This document shows positions 1-5,344 of a stretch of DNA of 6,132 bases, in pieces. A model generated the notes under the pieces. It did not search any database. It had not been told where the DNA came from and worked only from the letters and a program-made list of their open reading frames with translations. The translations under genes and the position numbers were made by a program. Positions within the stretch are counted from its first letter, which is position 1, and every line of letters starts with the position of its first letter. The stretch comes from an uncultured Bacteroidota bacterium (GTDB lineage Bacteria > Bacteroidota > Bacteroidia > Chitinophagales > Chitinophagaceae), in the NCBI GenBank assembly GCA_946479535.1, contig CAMLGP010000194.1, positions 1-6,132 of the forward strand, in the 5' to 3' direction.

Positions 1-217
1 TTTCCTTTTCGCGCAGCTCCATATCATTCAGGTAACGGAGCTTCCATTCATTTTTATCGCTTTTACCAGAACTGCTTTTTTCAAGTTCACGCGTTTCTGC
101 ACGCAGGCTCTTTCTGCTGGTGATAAAGAAGTGTATGGAGATGCCAAGTATGATTGCCCCGAATAGCAATAAAATAACTTCTGGCACAGTAAGTAAGAGG
201 CTGGCGGCGATCAGCAT
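1..217 (-). CDS. 5' end of an unidentified single-pass membrane protein (partial, runs off the left edge)
   Basis: The frame is open from an ATG at 215-217 to the window edge, giving 72 codons without a stop. The protein starts MLIAASLLLTVPEVILLLFG and has one long hydrophobic stretch at about residues 4-33. This is followed by SRKSLRAETRELEKSSSGK and a charged, probably helical segment ending LNDMELREKE. The pattern fits a protein anchored by one N-terminal transmembrane helix with a cytoplasmic charged or coiled-coil region. I do not recognise the family and the C-terminal domain is outside the window. It lies downstream of pyrH on the same strand, where many bacteria have frr; the visible residues do not look like ribosome recycling factor. 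The start is the only in-frame ATG before the hydrophobic segment. No Shine-Dalgarno sequence or convincing promoter is visible in front of it. Confidence 0.6.
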   Translation of the reverse strand, partial: MLIAASLLLTVPEVILLLFGAIILGISIHFFITSRKSLRAETRELEKSSSGKSDKNEWKLRYLNDMELREKE

Positions 218-410
218 GGTCTAATTGTGGTTATACTATGATTGAAACTAAAAAAAATTAACCAGAATGGGGTCAATTGTTTTTCACAAGAGAGGGAGCC
301 CGCAAGATAGTAGCTATTTCCAAAACCAGGTATGGGAAATATACTAGATGGCCCTTTATTCAGGACACTTCAGGATGCAGCCAGTAAGGATGATCTTATA
401 CCTGAATTCC
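218..410. other. Intergenic gap with an imperfect hairpin (308-346)
   Basis: This 193-base gap separates pyrH from the membrane protein gene. It holds an inverted repeat: TAGTAGCTATTTCC at 308-321 faces GGAAATATACTA at 335-346. The arms pair except for a two-base bulge (GC), around a 13-base loop. On the minus strand the 3' arm is not followed by a T-run, so a classical intrinsic terminator is unlikely. It may still be a transcript end or a processing structure for pyrH. An A/T-rich stretch lies at 250-260. I found no gene and no clear promoter here. Confidence 0.35.
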
Positions 411-1124
411 CTAGTTTCTGACAAGAGTACCTACCTTTTCCCCGGTCACAACCCGGCGGAGATTGCCTTCCTTGTTCATATTGAATACAATGATTGGCAG
501 ATTATTCTCCATACAAAGGGTAAAGGCGGTCATATCCATAACCCGGAGGTTATTGGTCAGGCATTCCTGGAAGGAAATGACATTGAACCGGGTAGCGGTT
601 GGATCCTTCTCAGGATCAGCCGTATAGATGCCATCCACCCTGGTTCCTTTAAGGATCACATCAGCATTTATTTCAATGGCCCGGAGAGAGCCAGCCGTGT
701 CAGTTGTAAAATAGGGGTTGCCGGTGCCTGCTCCAAAGATCACCACCCTGCCTTTTTCTACGTGGCGGATGGCGCGGCGGCGGATATAGGGTTCTGCAAT
801 CTGCTCCATTTTAATGGCGCTCTGCAACCGGGTATAGACGCCAATCCGCTCAAGGCCGGCCTGCAGGGCCATACCATTTATTACGGTGGCCAGCATTCCC
901 ATATAGTCCCCATGAGCCCTTTCAATGCCCGTTTCAGCCTCATTCATACCACGATAGATATTCCCTCCCCCGATCACGATCGCCACCTGAACTCCCAACT
1001 CTGTTATGCTCTTGATATCACGCGCATATTGGGCAATTACATCAGTATCAAAACCAAAACTCTTATCTCCCATTAGGGATTCACCAGATAATTTAAGCAG
1101 AACTCTCTTATACTTCGGAAGCAT
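411..1124 (-). CDS. pyrH: UMP kinase (uridylate kinase)
   Basis: The enzyme phosphorylates UMP to UDP with ATP in the cytoplasm, the committing step from UMP to all other pyrimidine nucleotides. The bacterial form is a homohexamer of the amino-acid-kinase fold and is typically regulated by GTP and UTP. The 237-residue length is typical. Visible motifs are KLSGE at residues 11-15 (phosphate binding), the GGGNIYRG glycine loop at 52-59, GDYMGMLAT at 72-80, the [15 protein letters not shown] segment at 130-144 that binds nucleotide, DGIY at 164-167, and MDMTA at 196-200. The ATG at 1122-1124 directly abuts the TGA of the methyltransferase gene upstream (TGAATG). No Shine-Dalgarno sequence is seen. 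A promoter-like TATCTTCG box lies about 20 bases upstream, so the gene may have its own start site as well as any read-through. A long plus-strand open frame opposite this gene is only its shadow. Confidence 0.97.
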   Translation of the reverse strand: MLPKYKRVLLKLSGESLMGDKSFGFDTDVIAQYARDIKSITELGVQVAIVIGGGNIYRGMNEAETGIERAHGDYMGMLATVINGMALQAGLERIGVYTRLQSAIKMEQIAEPYIRRRAIRHVEKGRVVIFGAGTGNPYFTTDTAGSLRAIEINADVILKGTRVDGIYTADPEKDPTATRFNVISFQECLTNNLRVMDMTAFTLCMENNLPIIVFNMNKEGNLRRVVTGEKVGTLVRN

Positions 1125-2054
1125 TCAAATACATTTTGCGCTGCGAAGATAGGGGAATCTCTGAAGAGAAAACGGCAGGTAACTGGCAGTTTGCTTCCCC
1201 AAATTATCACCTAAATTGCAGTTTGCAGGTTCCGGCAAGTATGGTTTTATTGCTTTGATGGAATAGACCATGGGTATCTTTTCTTCCATACCTTTTATAT
1301 ACCAGTTCCCATCACTGCCCTGCACGGTATTATTGAAACAGGGGTAAGGTGAATACATGAATTCATTGAGATATTCAATCCGGAGGCCCTGCCTGATCAG
1401 CGCATTGATCACTTCACCCAGGCTATGGTTCCAACTATATTCTTTACCCGATATTGCGGCTTTCCTGTCTGTATAAGTGCCAATATTTTCAGTAACAATC
1501 AGCTCCCGGTTTTCATAACTGTATTTGATATGGGTGAATTCATCATCAAACATCCAGACCACCGGGTGAAACTCGGCTATATAAAACAGGCCTCCCGGTT
1601 TTAAGTGATGGAAAATGATTTTGGCCCAGCGGTCCAGATCAGGCAGCCATCCAACGGTTCCATAAGATGTAAATACAATATCGAATTTCTCACCAGCAAG
1701 CGGATTATTGCCTGCCGGATCAAGATCATACACATTGCTACAAATGAATCTTGCATCAAAGCCCAACTCGGTGTTTAGCCTGCGGGCCTCTTCAATGGCC
1801 TGGTCAGACAGGTCAACGCCTGTCACCTTTGCTCCTTTGCGGCTCCAGTTCAGGCTGTCCATTCCAAAATGACATTGCAGGTGAAGCATGGTCTTGCCAT
1901 TCACATCACCCAATTCTCTTAATTCAATGGGGGTAAGCACATCTTTGCCCTCCTTAAATCCTACCTGGTCATAAAAGGAGGAGTCTTTATGAACAGCAGT
2001 CCGCTGATTCCAGATATGCTTGTTTGCCTCGAAATAGTCAGAATAATTTTCCAT
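1125..2054 (-). CDS. Class I SAM-dependent methyltransferase, substrate unknown
   Basis: The 309-residue protein has the Rossmann methyltransferase fold. Motif I is the variant MLHLQCHFGMDSL (residues 56-68), in which HFGMD replaces the usual GxGxG. It is followed by the acidic loop GVDLS (79-83), SNVYDLD (106-112), FDIVFTSYGTVGWL (124-137) and LKPGGLFYIAEFHP (151-164). These place SAM binding in the N-terminal half. The C-terminal half (about 165-270) should hold the substrate site, and the substrate cannot be read from sequence. Relatives of this type, as I recall them, end near residue 270 at a strand like MVYSIKAIK. The remaining 39 residues (DNA 1128-1244) look like translated spacer. 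The start MENYSDYFEANKHIWNQ fits the family. The ATG is only 13 bases past the tsf terminator stem, and the TGA touches the pyrH start. It interrupts the tsf-pyrH neighbourhood and has no obvious role in translation or pyrimidine synthesis. Confidence 0.85.
   Translation of the reverse strand: MENYSDYFEANKHIWNQRTAVHKDSSFYDQVGFKEGKDVLTPIELRELGDVNGKTMLHLQCHFGMDSLNWSRKGAKVTGVDLSDQAIEEARRLNTELGFDARFICSNVYDLDPAGNNPLAGEKFDIVFTSYGTVGWLPDLDRWAKIIFHHLKPGGLFYIAEFHPVVWMFDDEFTHIKYSYENRELIVTENIGTYTDRKAAISGKEYSWNHSLGEVINALIRQGLRIEYLNEFMYSPYPCFNNTVQGSDGNWYIKGMEEKIPMVYSIKAIKPYLPEPANCNLGDNLGKQTASYLPFSLQRFPYLRSAKCI
1144..1151 (-). promoter_or_regulatory. Candidate -7 box for pyrH, inside the methyltransferase reading frame
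   Basis: On the minus strand this reads TATCTTCG, one base from the Bacteroidota -7 consensus TAnnTTTG. It lies 19 bases before the pyrH ATG, which would give a very short leader of roughly 10-15 bases. The -33 region is weak: 19 bases upstream reads GTT rather than TTG. The same TATCTT core occurs in front of rplM. The box falls in the unusual C-terminal tail of the methyltransferase frame. Confidence 0.4.
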
Positions 2055-2057
2055 TGC

Positions 2058-2094
2058 CGTAAAATAAAAACGTTCCGCCTGGGGCGGAACGTTT
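2058..2094 (-). terminator. Intrinsic terminator of the rplM-rpsI-rpsB-tsf operon
   Basis: A perfect 12-base-pair stem, AAACGTTCCGCC at 2068-2079 against GGCGGAACGTTT at 2083-2094, closes a three-base loop. On the minus strand the stem runs directly into TTTTTATTTT, the expected U-run. On the plus strand the stem is followed by GATGAG, so it works in one direction only. It lies 22 bases after the tsf stop codon and should end the translation operon. It ends within the leader of the methyltransferase gene. Confidence 0.93.
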
Positions 2095-2116
2095 GATGAG
2101 TGTTATGAGATTATTT

Positions 2117-2953
2117 TTAGCCTAATGCTACGCGCTTGAACTCGATCACCTTTACATTTCCGCTTTCTTTCAGGTAATCAGCAACAGTTTTACCAGCATC
2201 TTTTACGAATGCCTGCGCGGTAAGGGTTTGCTCTTTAAAGAATGCACCCATTTTACCTTCGGCGATCTTGGCCAGCATTTCATCAGGTTTACCAGCCATT
2301 TTAGGATCCTGTTTCATCAATTCCACGATAATGTCTTTTTCACGTGCAATTACAGAAGCAGGAACACTTGAAGCATCAACAGCTACAGGGTTCAGGGCTG
2401 CAATTTGCATTGCCACATCCTTTCCTGCATCAGCAGCTTCCTTATCCAGACCAACCAGTACACCAATGCGGTAAGCACCGTGAATATAAGAAGCTACATA
2501 AGGAGCCTCTACTCTTTCAAATTTAGTGATACCGATCTTTTCGCCAATAGAAGCGAGCTTGTCATTTACCAGGTCAGATACTTTCACACCTTTGACCTGT
2601 GCATTGTTCAGTTCATCCAGGTTCTTAACATTGTTGGCGATAGCTGCATCGGCAATACTTTGGCCAAAGGCAACAAAGTCTGCATTCTTGCTCACGAAAT
2701 CAGTTTCACAGCTTACACAAACAACGATACCTGTTTTGTGATCAGGAGTTGTAAGGGCAATAACAACACCTTCTTTAGCTTCACGATCACCTCTTTTGGC
2801 AGCTACTTTCTGACCCTGCTTGCGCAACCAGTCAATAGCCGCTTCAAAATCACCATTTGTTTCTGTCAATGCTTTACGGCAGTCCATCATACCTGCGCCA
2901 GTGGCCTGGCGGAGCTTATTGATGTCTGCAGCACTTATAGTTACTGTGCTCAT
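2117..2953 (-). CDS. tsf: Elongation factor Ts
   Basis: EF-Ts is the cytoplasmic guanine nucleotide exchange factor that recycles EF-Tu-GDP. The 278-residue protein is of normal length. Residues 1-55 form the UBA-like N-terminal domain with the signature TGAGMMDCRKAL (18-29). The core carries CETDFVSKN (82-90), whose TDFV motif contacts EF-Tu. It also has HGAYRIGVLVGL (158-169) and MQIAALNP (182-189). The KMGAFFKEQTL segment (234-244) and the end VIEFKRVALG complete the core. The gene follows rpsB after 79 bases with no visible promoter between them, so co-transcription is likely. The start codon is preceded by an A/T-rich leader (AATAATTTATAACT) with no Shine-Dalgarno sequence, as is usual in this phylum. 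The operon terminator follows 22 bases after the stop. Confidence 0.97.
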   Translation of the reverse strand: MSTVTISAADINKLRQATGAGMMDCRKALTETNGDFEAAIDWLRKQGQKVAAKRGDREAKEGVVIALTTPDHKTGIVVCVSCETDFVSKNADFVAFGQSIADAAIANNVKNLDELNNAQVKGVKVSDLVNDKLASIGEKIGITKFERVEAPYVASYIHGAYRIGVLVGLDKEAADAGKDVAMQIAALNPVAVDASSVPASVIAREKDIIVELMKQDPKMAGKPDEMLAKIAEGKMGAFFKEQTLTAQAFVKDAGKTVADYLKESGNVKVIEFKRVALG

Positions 2954-3032
2954 AGTTATAAATTATTTTTGACACAAATGAAAGCCGTTGCCAGCAATTC
3001 ATTCTTCGTCAATAGTTAATTAATAATTATCC

Positions 3033-3959
3033 TTATCTCCTTCCACCGCCGCCGCCACGGTTTCCACCACCGCCTCCGGTTGTTCTGCGACGTTGACCGC
3101 CGCCACCGCCTGCACCACCAGCATTGCCGCCGCCGCCAGTGTTACCACCACGGCCACGACCACCGCGTGAACGCCCACCTTCAGCCTGCGCTTCTGCTTC
3201 CAGGCGGGCTGCTTTCTTTTCATTATCGTCGTTTCCTGCATCATCTACCTCATCATCTTTAGCAGCCTGTCTTTCAGCAAGACCTTCTGCAATAGCAGCT
3301 GTGAGGTAATTGGTAATGATAGCTATTGATTTGGTAGCATCATCATTGGCAGGAATTGCGAAGTCCACTTTATTGGGATCGCAATTGGTATCAACCACAC
3401 CAAATGTTTTTATGTTCAGCTTTTTTGCTTCAGCAAGAGCAATATGCTCATGACCGATATCTACAATGAACAAAGCAGCAGGTACACGTCCCAGTTGAGC
3501 AATACCACCCAGTACTTTCTCCATTTTATCTTTATCACGGCTCAGGGTCAGACGCTCTTTCTTGGTGATGCTGTCGAATGATCCATCACCCAGCATTTTT
3601 TCAATGCTCTGCATTTTCTTAACGCTCTTGCGAACGGTATTGAAATTGGTGAGCATTCCACCCAGCCAACGCTCGGTAACGAATGGCATGTTTACTCTTC
3701 TTGCGCTTTCATTAACGATGTCTTTCGCCTGTTTTTTGGTTCCAACAAACAGGATCTTTTTACCACTACGAGCGATCTGCTTCATAGCGGCAGCTGTTTC
3801 CTGCAGGCACTCAACTGTTTTATTCAGGTCGATGATGTGAATACCTTTCTTCTCAGCAAAGATGTAAGGCAACATCTTGGGGTTCCACTTCTTTTTCAGG
3901 TGACCGAAATGAACACCTGCATCAAGGAGTTGCTGTTGTAGTGAAGTGTTATTTTCCAT
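3033..3959 (-). CDS. rpsB: Small ribosomal subunit protein uS2 with a glycine/arginine-rich tail
   Basis: Protein S2 binds the 30S subunit between head and body. The core at residues 1-230 is standard: LLDAGVHFGH (11-20), WNPKMLPYIF (25-34), HIIDLNKT (41-48), FVGTKKQA (71-78), ERWLGGMLTNF (96-106), FIVDIGHEHIALAEA (164-178) and the closing IPANDDATKSI (202-212). An acidic linker follows at 235-260. The last 48 residues (261-308, DNA 3036-3179) contain about 28 Gly and 10 Arg, including GGRSRGGRGRGG, and resemble RGG boxes of RNA-binding proteins. The family usually has about 230-280 residues, so the 308-residue length comes from this extension. The frame stays open to a TAA at 3033, and the acidic-to-basic composition argues it is genuinely translated. 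The gene is third in the operon. A large inverted repeat fills the gap upstream. Confidence 0.96.
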   Translation of the reverse strand: MENNTSLQQQLLDAGVHFGHLKKKWNPKMLPYIFAEKKGIHIIDLNKTVECLQETAAAMKQIARSGKKILFVGTKKQAKDIVNESARRVNMPFVTERWLGGMLTNFNTVRKSVKKMQSIEKMLGDGSFDSITKKERLTLSRDKDKMEKVLGGIAQLGRVPAALFIVDIGHEHIALAEAKKLNIKTFGVVDTNCDPNKVDFAIPANDDATKSIAIITNYLTAAIAEGLAERQAAKDDEVDDAGNDDNEKKAARLEAEAQAEGGRSRGGRGRGGNTGGGGNAGGAGGGGGQRRRTTGGGGGNRGGGGGRR

Positions 3960-3967
3960 TTATTTTG

Positions 3968-4060
3968 AGCTTTTAGCTATTAGCTGTTAGCCATTAGCTT
4001 GTTTGTTTTTAAATATTGTTCTCGCCTTCACTAATAGCTAACAGCTAATAGCTAATGGCT
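3968..4060. repeat. Large inverted repeat built from TAGCYRT heptads between rpsI and rpsB
   Basis: The left arm is a run of 7-base units: TAGCTAT (3974), TAGCTGT (3981), TAGCCAT (3988) and TAGCTTG (3995). The right arm has the complementary units AATAGCT (4033), AACAGCT (4040), AATAGCT (4047) and AATGGCT (4054). Bases 3975-3991 are an exact 17-base inverted match to 4037-4053. The pairing extends inward past one mismatch to 22 of 23 pairs, with a 33-base loop (3998-4030). Some outer pairs extend it to 3968-4060. The structure starts 8 bases after the rpsI stop and ends 8 bases before the rpsB ATG. There is no U-run after it, so it is not an intrinsic terminator. It may modulate rpsB expression, guide RNA processing, or be a dispersed element. 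Confidence 0.85.
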
Positions 4061-4068
4061 TACTCCAA

Positions 4069-4458
4069 TTAACGTTTGCTGAACTGGAAGCTTCTTCTCG
4101 CTTTCTTATGACCGAATTTCTTACGCTCAACAGAACGTGGGTCCCGTTTCAGGAGACCAGCTGCTTTCAGAGCAGGACGAAACTCGGGATTGATCTCGAG
4201 CAGTACACGGGCAATACCGAGCATTGCTGCTTCAGCCTGACCTTTTACACCACCACCAGCTGCGTTGATCTTCACATCAAATTTTGTTAATACGTCAACT
4301 GTTTTCAGTGGACGCTCAACCTGGTTCTGTAAATACACCAGGGAAAAATAGGTTTTATAGTCTTTGTCGTTAACTGTGATCTTACCGTCTCCTTTTGAAA
4401 TGAAGACACGTGTCACAGCTTCTTTACGACGACCAACACCATTTTTTTGCTTTTCCAT
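4069..4458 (-). CDS. rpsI: Small ribosomal subunit protein uS9
   Basis: Protein S9 sits in the 30S head, and its C-terminal tail reaches the P-site tRNA. The 129-residue length is normal. The frame opens with NGVGRRKEAVTRVFI (residues 6-20), the typical start of S9. It contains the S9 signature GGGVKGQAEAAMLGIARVL (68-86) and then LLKRDPRSVERKKFGHKKAR (102-121). It ends in the conserved SKR, whose arginine contacts the tRNA. The gene follows rplM after 51 bases that hold a palindrome (4478-4495), and no promoter is seen there. The leader before ATG is A/T-rich (AAGCAATAAATA) without a Shine-Dalgarno sequence. The rplM-rpsI pair is conserved across most bacteria. Confidence 0.97.
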   Translation of the reverse strand: MEKQKNGVGRRKEAVTRVFISKGDGKITVNDKDYKTYFSLVYLQNQVERPLKTVDVLTKFDVKINAAGGGVKGQAEAAMLGIARVLLEINPEFRPALKAAGLLKRDPRSVERKKFGHKKARRSFQFSKR

Positions 4459-4477
4459 TATTTATTGCTTTTTCCCT

Positions 4478-4495
4478 TCCCGATAGTTATCGGGA
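4478..4495. repeat. Palindrome TCCCGATA-GT-TATCGGGA between rplM and rpsI
   Basis: An 8-base inverted repeat (4478-4485 against 4488-4495) with a two-base centre sits in the 51-base rplM-rpsI gap. It is almost the same sequence as the palindrome at 4981-5000 in front of rplM, differing in the centre (GT against GC). No U-run follows on the minus strand, so it is not a strong terminator. It looks like a copy of a short dispersed palindromic element. The transcript would fold here into a small hairpin between the two genes. Confidence 0.75.
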
Positions 4496-4509
4496 TTGGG
4501 ATTAATGAT

Positions 4510-4962
4510 TTAGTTTTTAGCCAGTTTTAACTCTTTGGGTTGTTGAGCCCCGTGCGGGTGAACGTCACCTGCATATACAAAAAGCTTTTTGTACATCTTG
4601 CGGCCCAGGCGGTTCTTGGGAAGCATTCCTTTTACTGCTCTTTCGATCAGTACTTCAGGACGGCGTTTTTGGAGGTTGATAGCAGATTCTTCTTTACGGC
4701 CACCAGGATAACCAGAGTAAGTATCATAAACTTTCTGGTTGAGTTTGTCGCCGGTCAGGACAACCTTTTCGCAGTTGATCACAATGATATAATCACCAGT
4801 GTCAACGTGTGGAGTGTAGGATGCTTTGTTCTTACCACGAAGGATCGCAGCAATTTTAGCACACATACGCCCAACGGTTTGATTAGTACCGTCAACAACG
4901 TACCAGTTACGCTGTACGGTAGCCTCGTTCGCATGTTTGGTAGTGAAATGTTGTTTGCTCAT
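4510..4962 (-). CDS. rplM: Large ribosomal subunit protein uL13
   Basis: L13 is an early 50S assembly protein that binds 23S rRNA. At 150 residues it is in the normal range. It shows WYVVDGTNQTVGRMCAKIA (20-38), LRGKNKASYTPHVDTGD (41-57), VVLTGDK (67-73), the YSGYPGG turn (82-88), and the signature region VKGMLPKNRLGRKMYKKLFV (110-129) followed by YAGDVHPH (130-137). It is the first gene of the operon. A Bacteroidota-type promoter lies about 107 bases upstream, and the intervening leader can form two hairpins, so autoregulation at the leader is plausible. The ATG is preceded by AAGTCTAAAA with no Shine-Dalgarno sequence. The stop is followed by a 51-base gap to rpsI. Confidence 0.97.
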   Translation of the reverse strand: MSKQHFTTKHANEATVQRNWYVVDGTNQTVGRMCAKIAAILRGKNKASYTPHVDTGDYIIVINCEKVVLTGDKLNQKVYDTYSGYPGGRKEESAINLQKRRPEVLIERAVKGMLPKNRLGRKMYKKLFVYAGDVHPHGAQQPKELKLAKN

Positions 4963-5063
4963 TTTTAGACTTTTAGCTTAGTCCCGATAGCTATCGGGAC
5001 AGCAGTGAATAATTACAGCGGGCTATCCCCCGCCGCCCCCATTCGGTTTACCCGTATTTAAGG
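4963..5063 (-). promoter_or_regulatory. Structured 5' leader of the rplM operon (possible L13 autoregulatory leader)
   Basis: The predicted transcript start near 5061-5064 gives a leader of about 100 bases, long for a gene in this phylum. It contains a G-rich hairpin (GCGGG/CCCGC arms at 5018-5022 and 5029-5033) next to a run of G residues at 5027-5040. A perfect 20-base palindrome lies at 4981-5000, close to the rplM start. Ribosomal protein operons commonly regulate themselves through such leaders, and I recall that an L13 leader has been described in Bacteroidia, but I could not compare it here. The assignment as a protein-binding leader is inference; the hairpins are seen in the sequence. 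Confidence 0.45.
4981..5000. repeat. Perfect 20-base palindrome (GTCCCGATAG/CTATCGGGAC)
   Basis: The sequence is its own reverse complement over 20 bases. The core CCCGATA/TATCGGG is shared with the copy at 4478-4495. Next to it, CTTTTAGCT at 4969-4977 also matches the edge of the heptad repeat near 3970, so pieces of the same intergenic repeat types recur in this operon. In RNA it would form a hairpin 18 bases before the rplM ATG. Confidence 0.85.
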
Positions 5064-5068
5064 GGTCG

Positions 5069-5100
5069 CAAAGATAGGTATGAGTGAGGTCTTGACCCAA
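5069..5100 (-). promoter_or_regulatory. Promoter of the rplM-rpsI-rpsB-tsf operon
   Basis: On the minus strand TATCTTTG (5069-5076) matches the Bacteroidota -7 consensus TAnnTTTG exactly. A TTG (5098-5100, part of TTTG) lies 21 bases upstream as the -33 box, within the spacing known for this phylum. Transcription should start near 5061-5064. It is the best promoter match in the window, and no comparable box is seen between the four genes downstream. Confidence 0.75.
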
Positions 5101-5295
5101 ATTTCAGGTAAGGTATTTTAACACGGGCCTTTGTAACTATATGATTTACAATAAAAATTTTGCTTACTGAAAACATAGGCGTTTAATAGTTGGTAACCTG
5201 CCAACCCATAAATACCTTTGTGATGCTCTTTAATTTGTTGGCGTTGCTGGTAATTGGAAACCTGAAATTCCCATTTTTTACGATGAAAATACCGG
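5101..5295. other. Divergent intergenic region between the rplM promoter and the higBA promoter, no gene seen
   Basis: The full rplM-higB gap is 382 bases (4963-5344); this is its central part. I see no credible coding sequence. It holds two weak hairpins, TTGTAA/TTACAA at 5131-5151 and GTTGG/CCAAC at 5189-5205. The 10-mer AATTTCAGGT at 5100-5109 recurs inverted as ACCTGAAATT at 5260-5269. The minus-strand open frame spanning 5118-5402 overlaps the toxin gene, has no family features, and is not called. Confidence 0.5.
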
Positions 5296-5325
5296 TTGTT
5301 GGGAGTGAGTAGGAAGTTAATCTTG
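5296..5325 (+). promoter_or_regulatory. Promoter of the higBA module
   Basis: TTG at 5296-5298, a 19-base spacer, and TAATCTTG at 5318-5325 fit the Bacteroidota promoter layout with one mismatch to TAnnTTTG. The start site would fall near 5330, leaving a leader of about 12-15 bases before the toxin ATG. Antitoxins of this family normally repress their own promoter, so an operator is expected around here, but I do not see a clear palindrome. Confidence 0.55.
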
Positions 5326-5344
5326 CATAATAACAGTACCGACG

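Noticed and set aside
348..1076. A 242-codon open frame on the plus strand
   Set aside because: It lies opposite pyrH, whose motifs are unmistakable. The plus-strand translation shows no family features and is a by-product of the pyrH codon pattern.
2405..3019. A 204-codon plus-strand open frame opposite tsf
   Set aside because: It is fully antisense to tsf and its upstream gap, cysteine/phenylalanine-rich and without recognisable motifs.
3020..3244. A 74-codon minus-strand frame overlapping the end of rpsB in another frame
   Set aside because: Its valine/alanine-rich sequence is the frame-shifted reading of the glycine/arginine repeat. The rpsB frame is continuous from the conserved core.
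3974..4060. A CRISPR-like array, because of regularly repeated units
   Set aside because: The units are 7 bases, without spacers, and arranged as two inverted arms. This is a simple heptad repeat.
3968..4060. An intrinsic terminator between rpsI and rpsB
   Set aside because: The stem is long but A/T-rich in part, has a 33-base loop and is not followed by a T-run on the minus strand. No promoter is seen for rpsB, so the operon must be read through.
4540..4968. A 142-codon plus-strand open frame opposite rplM
   Set aside because: It is antisense to a clear uL13 gene and has no motif support.
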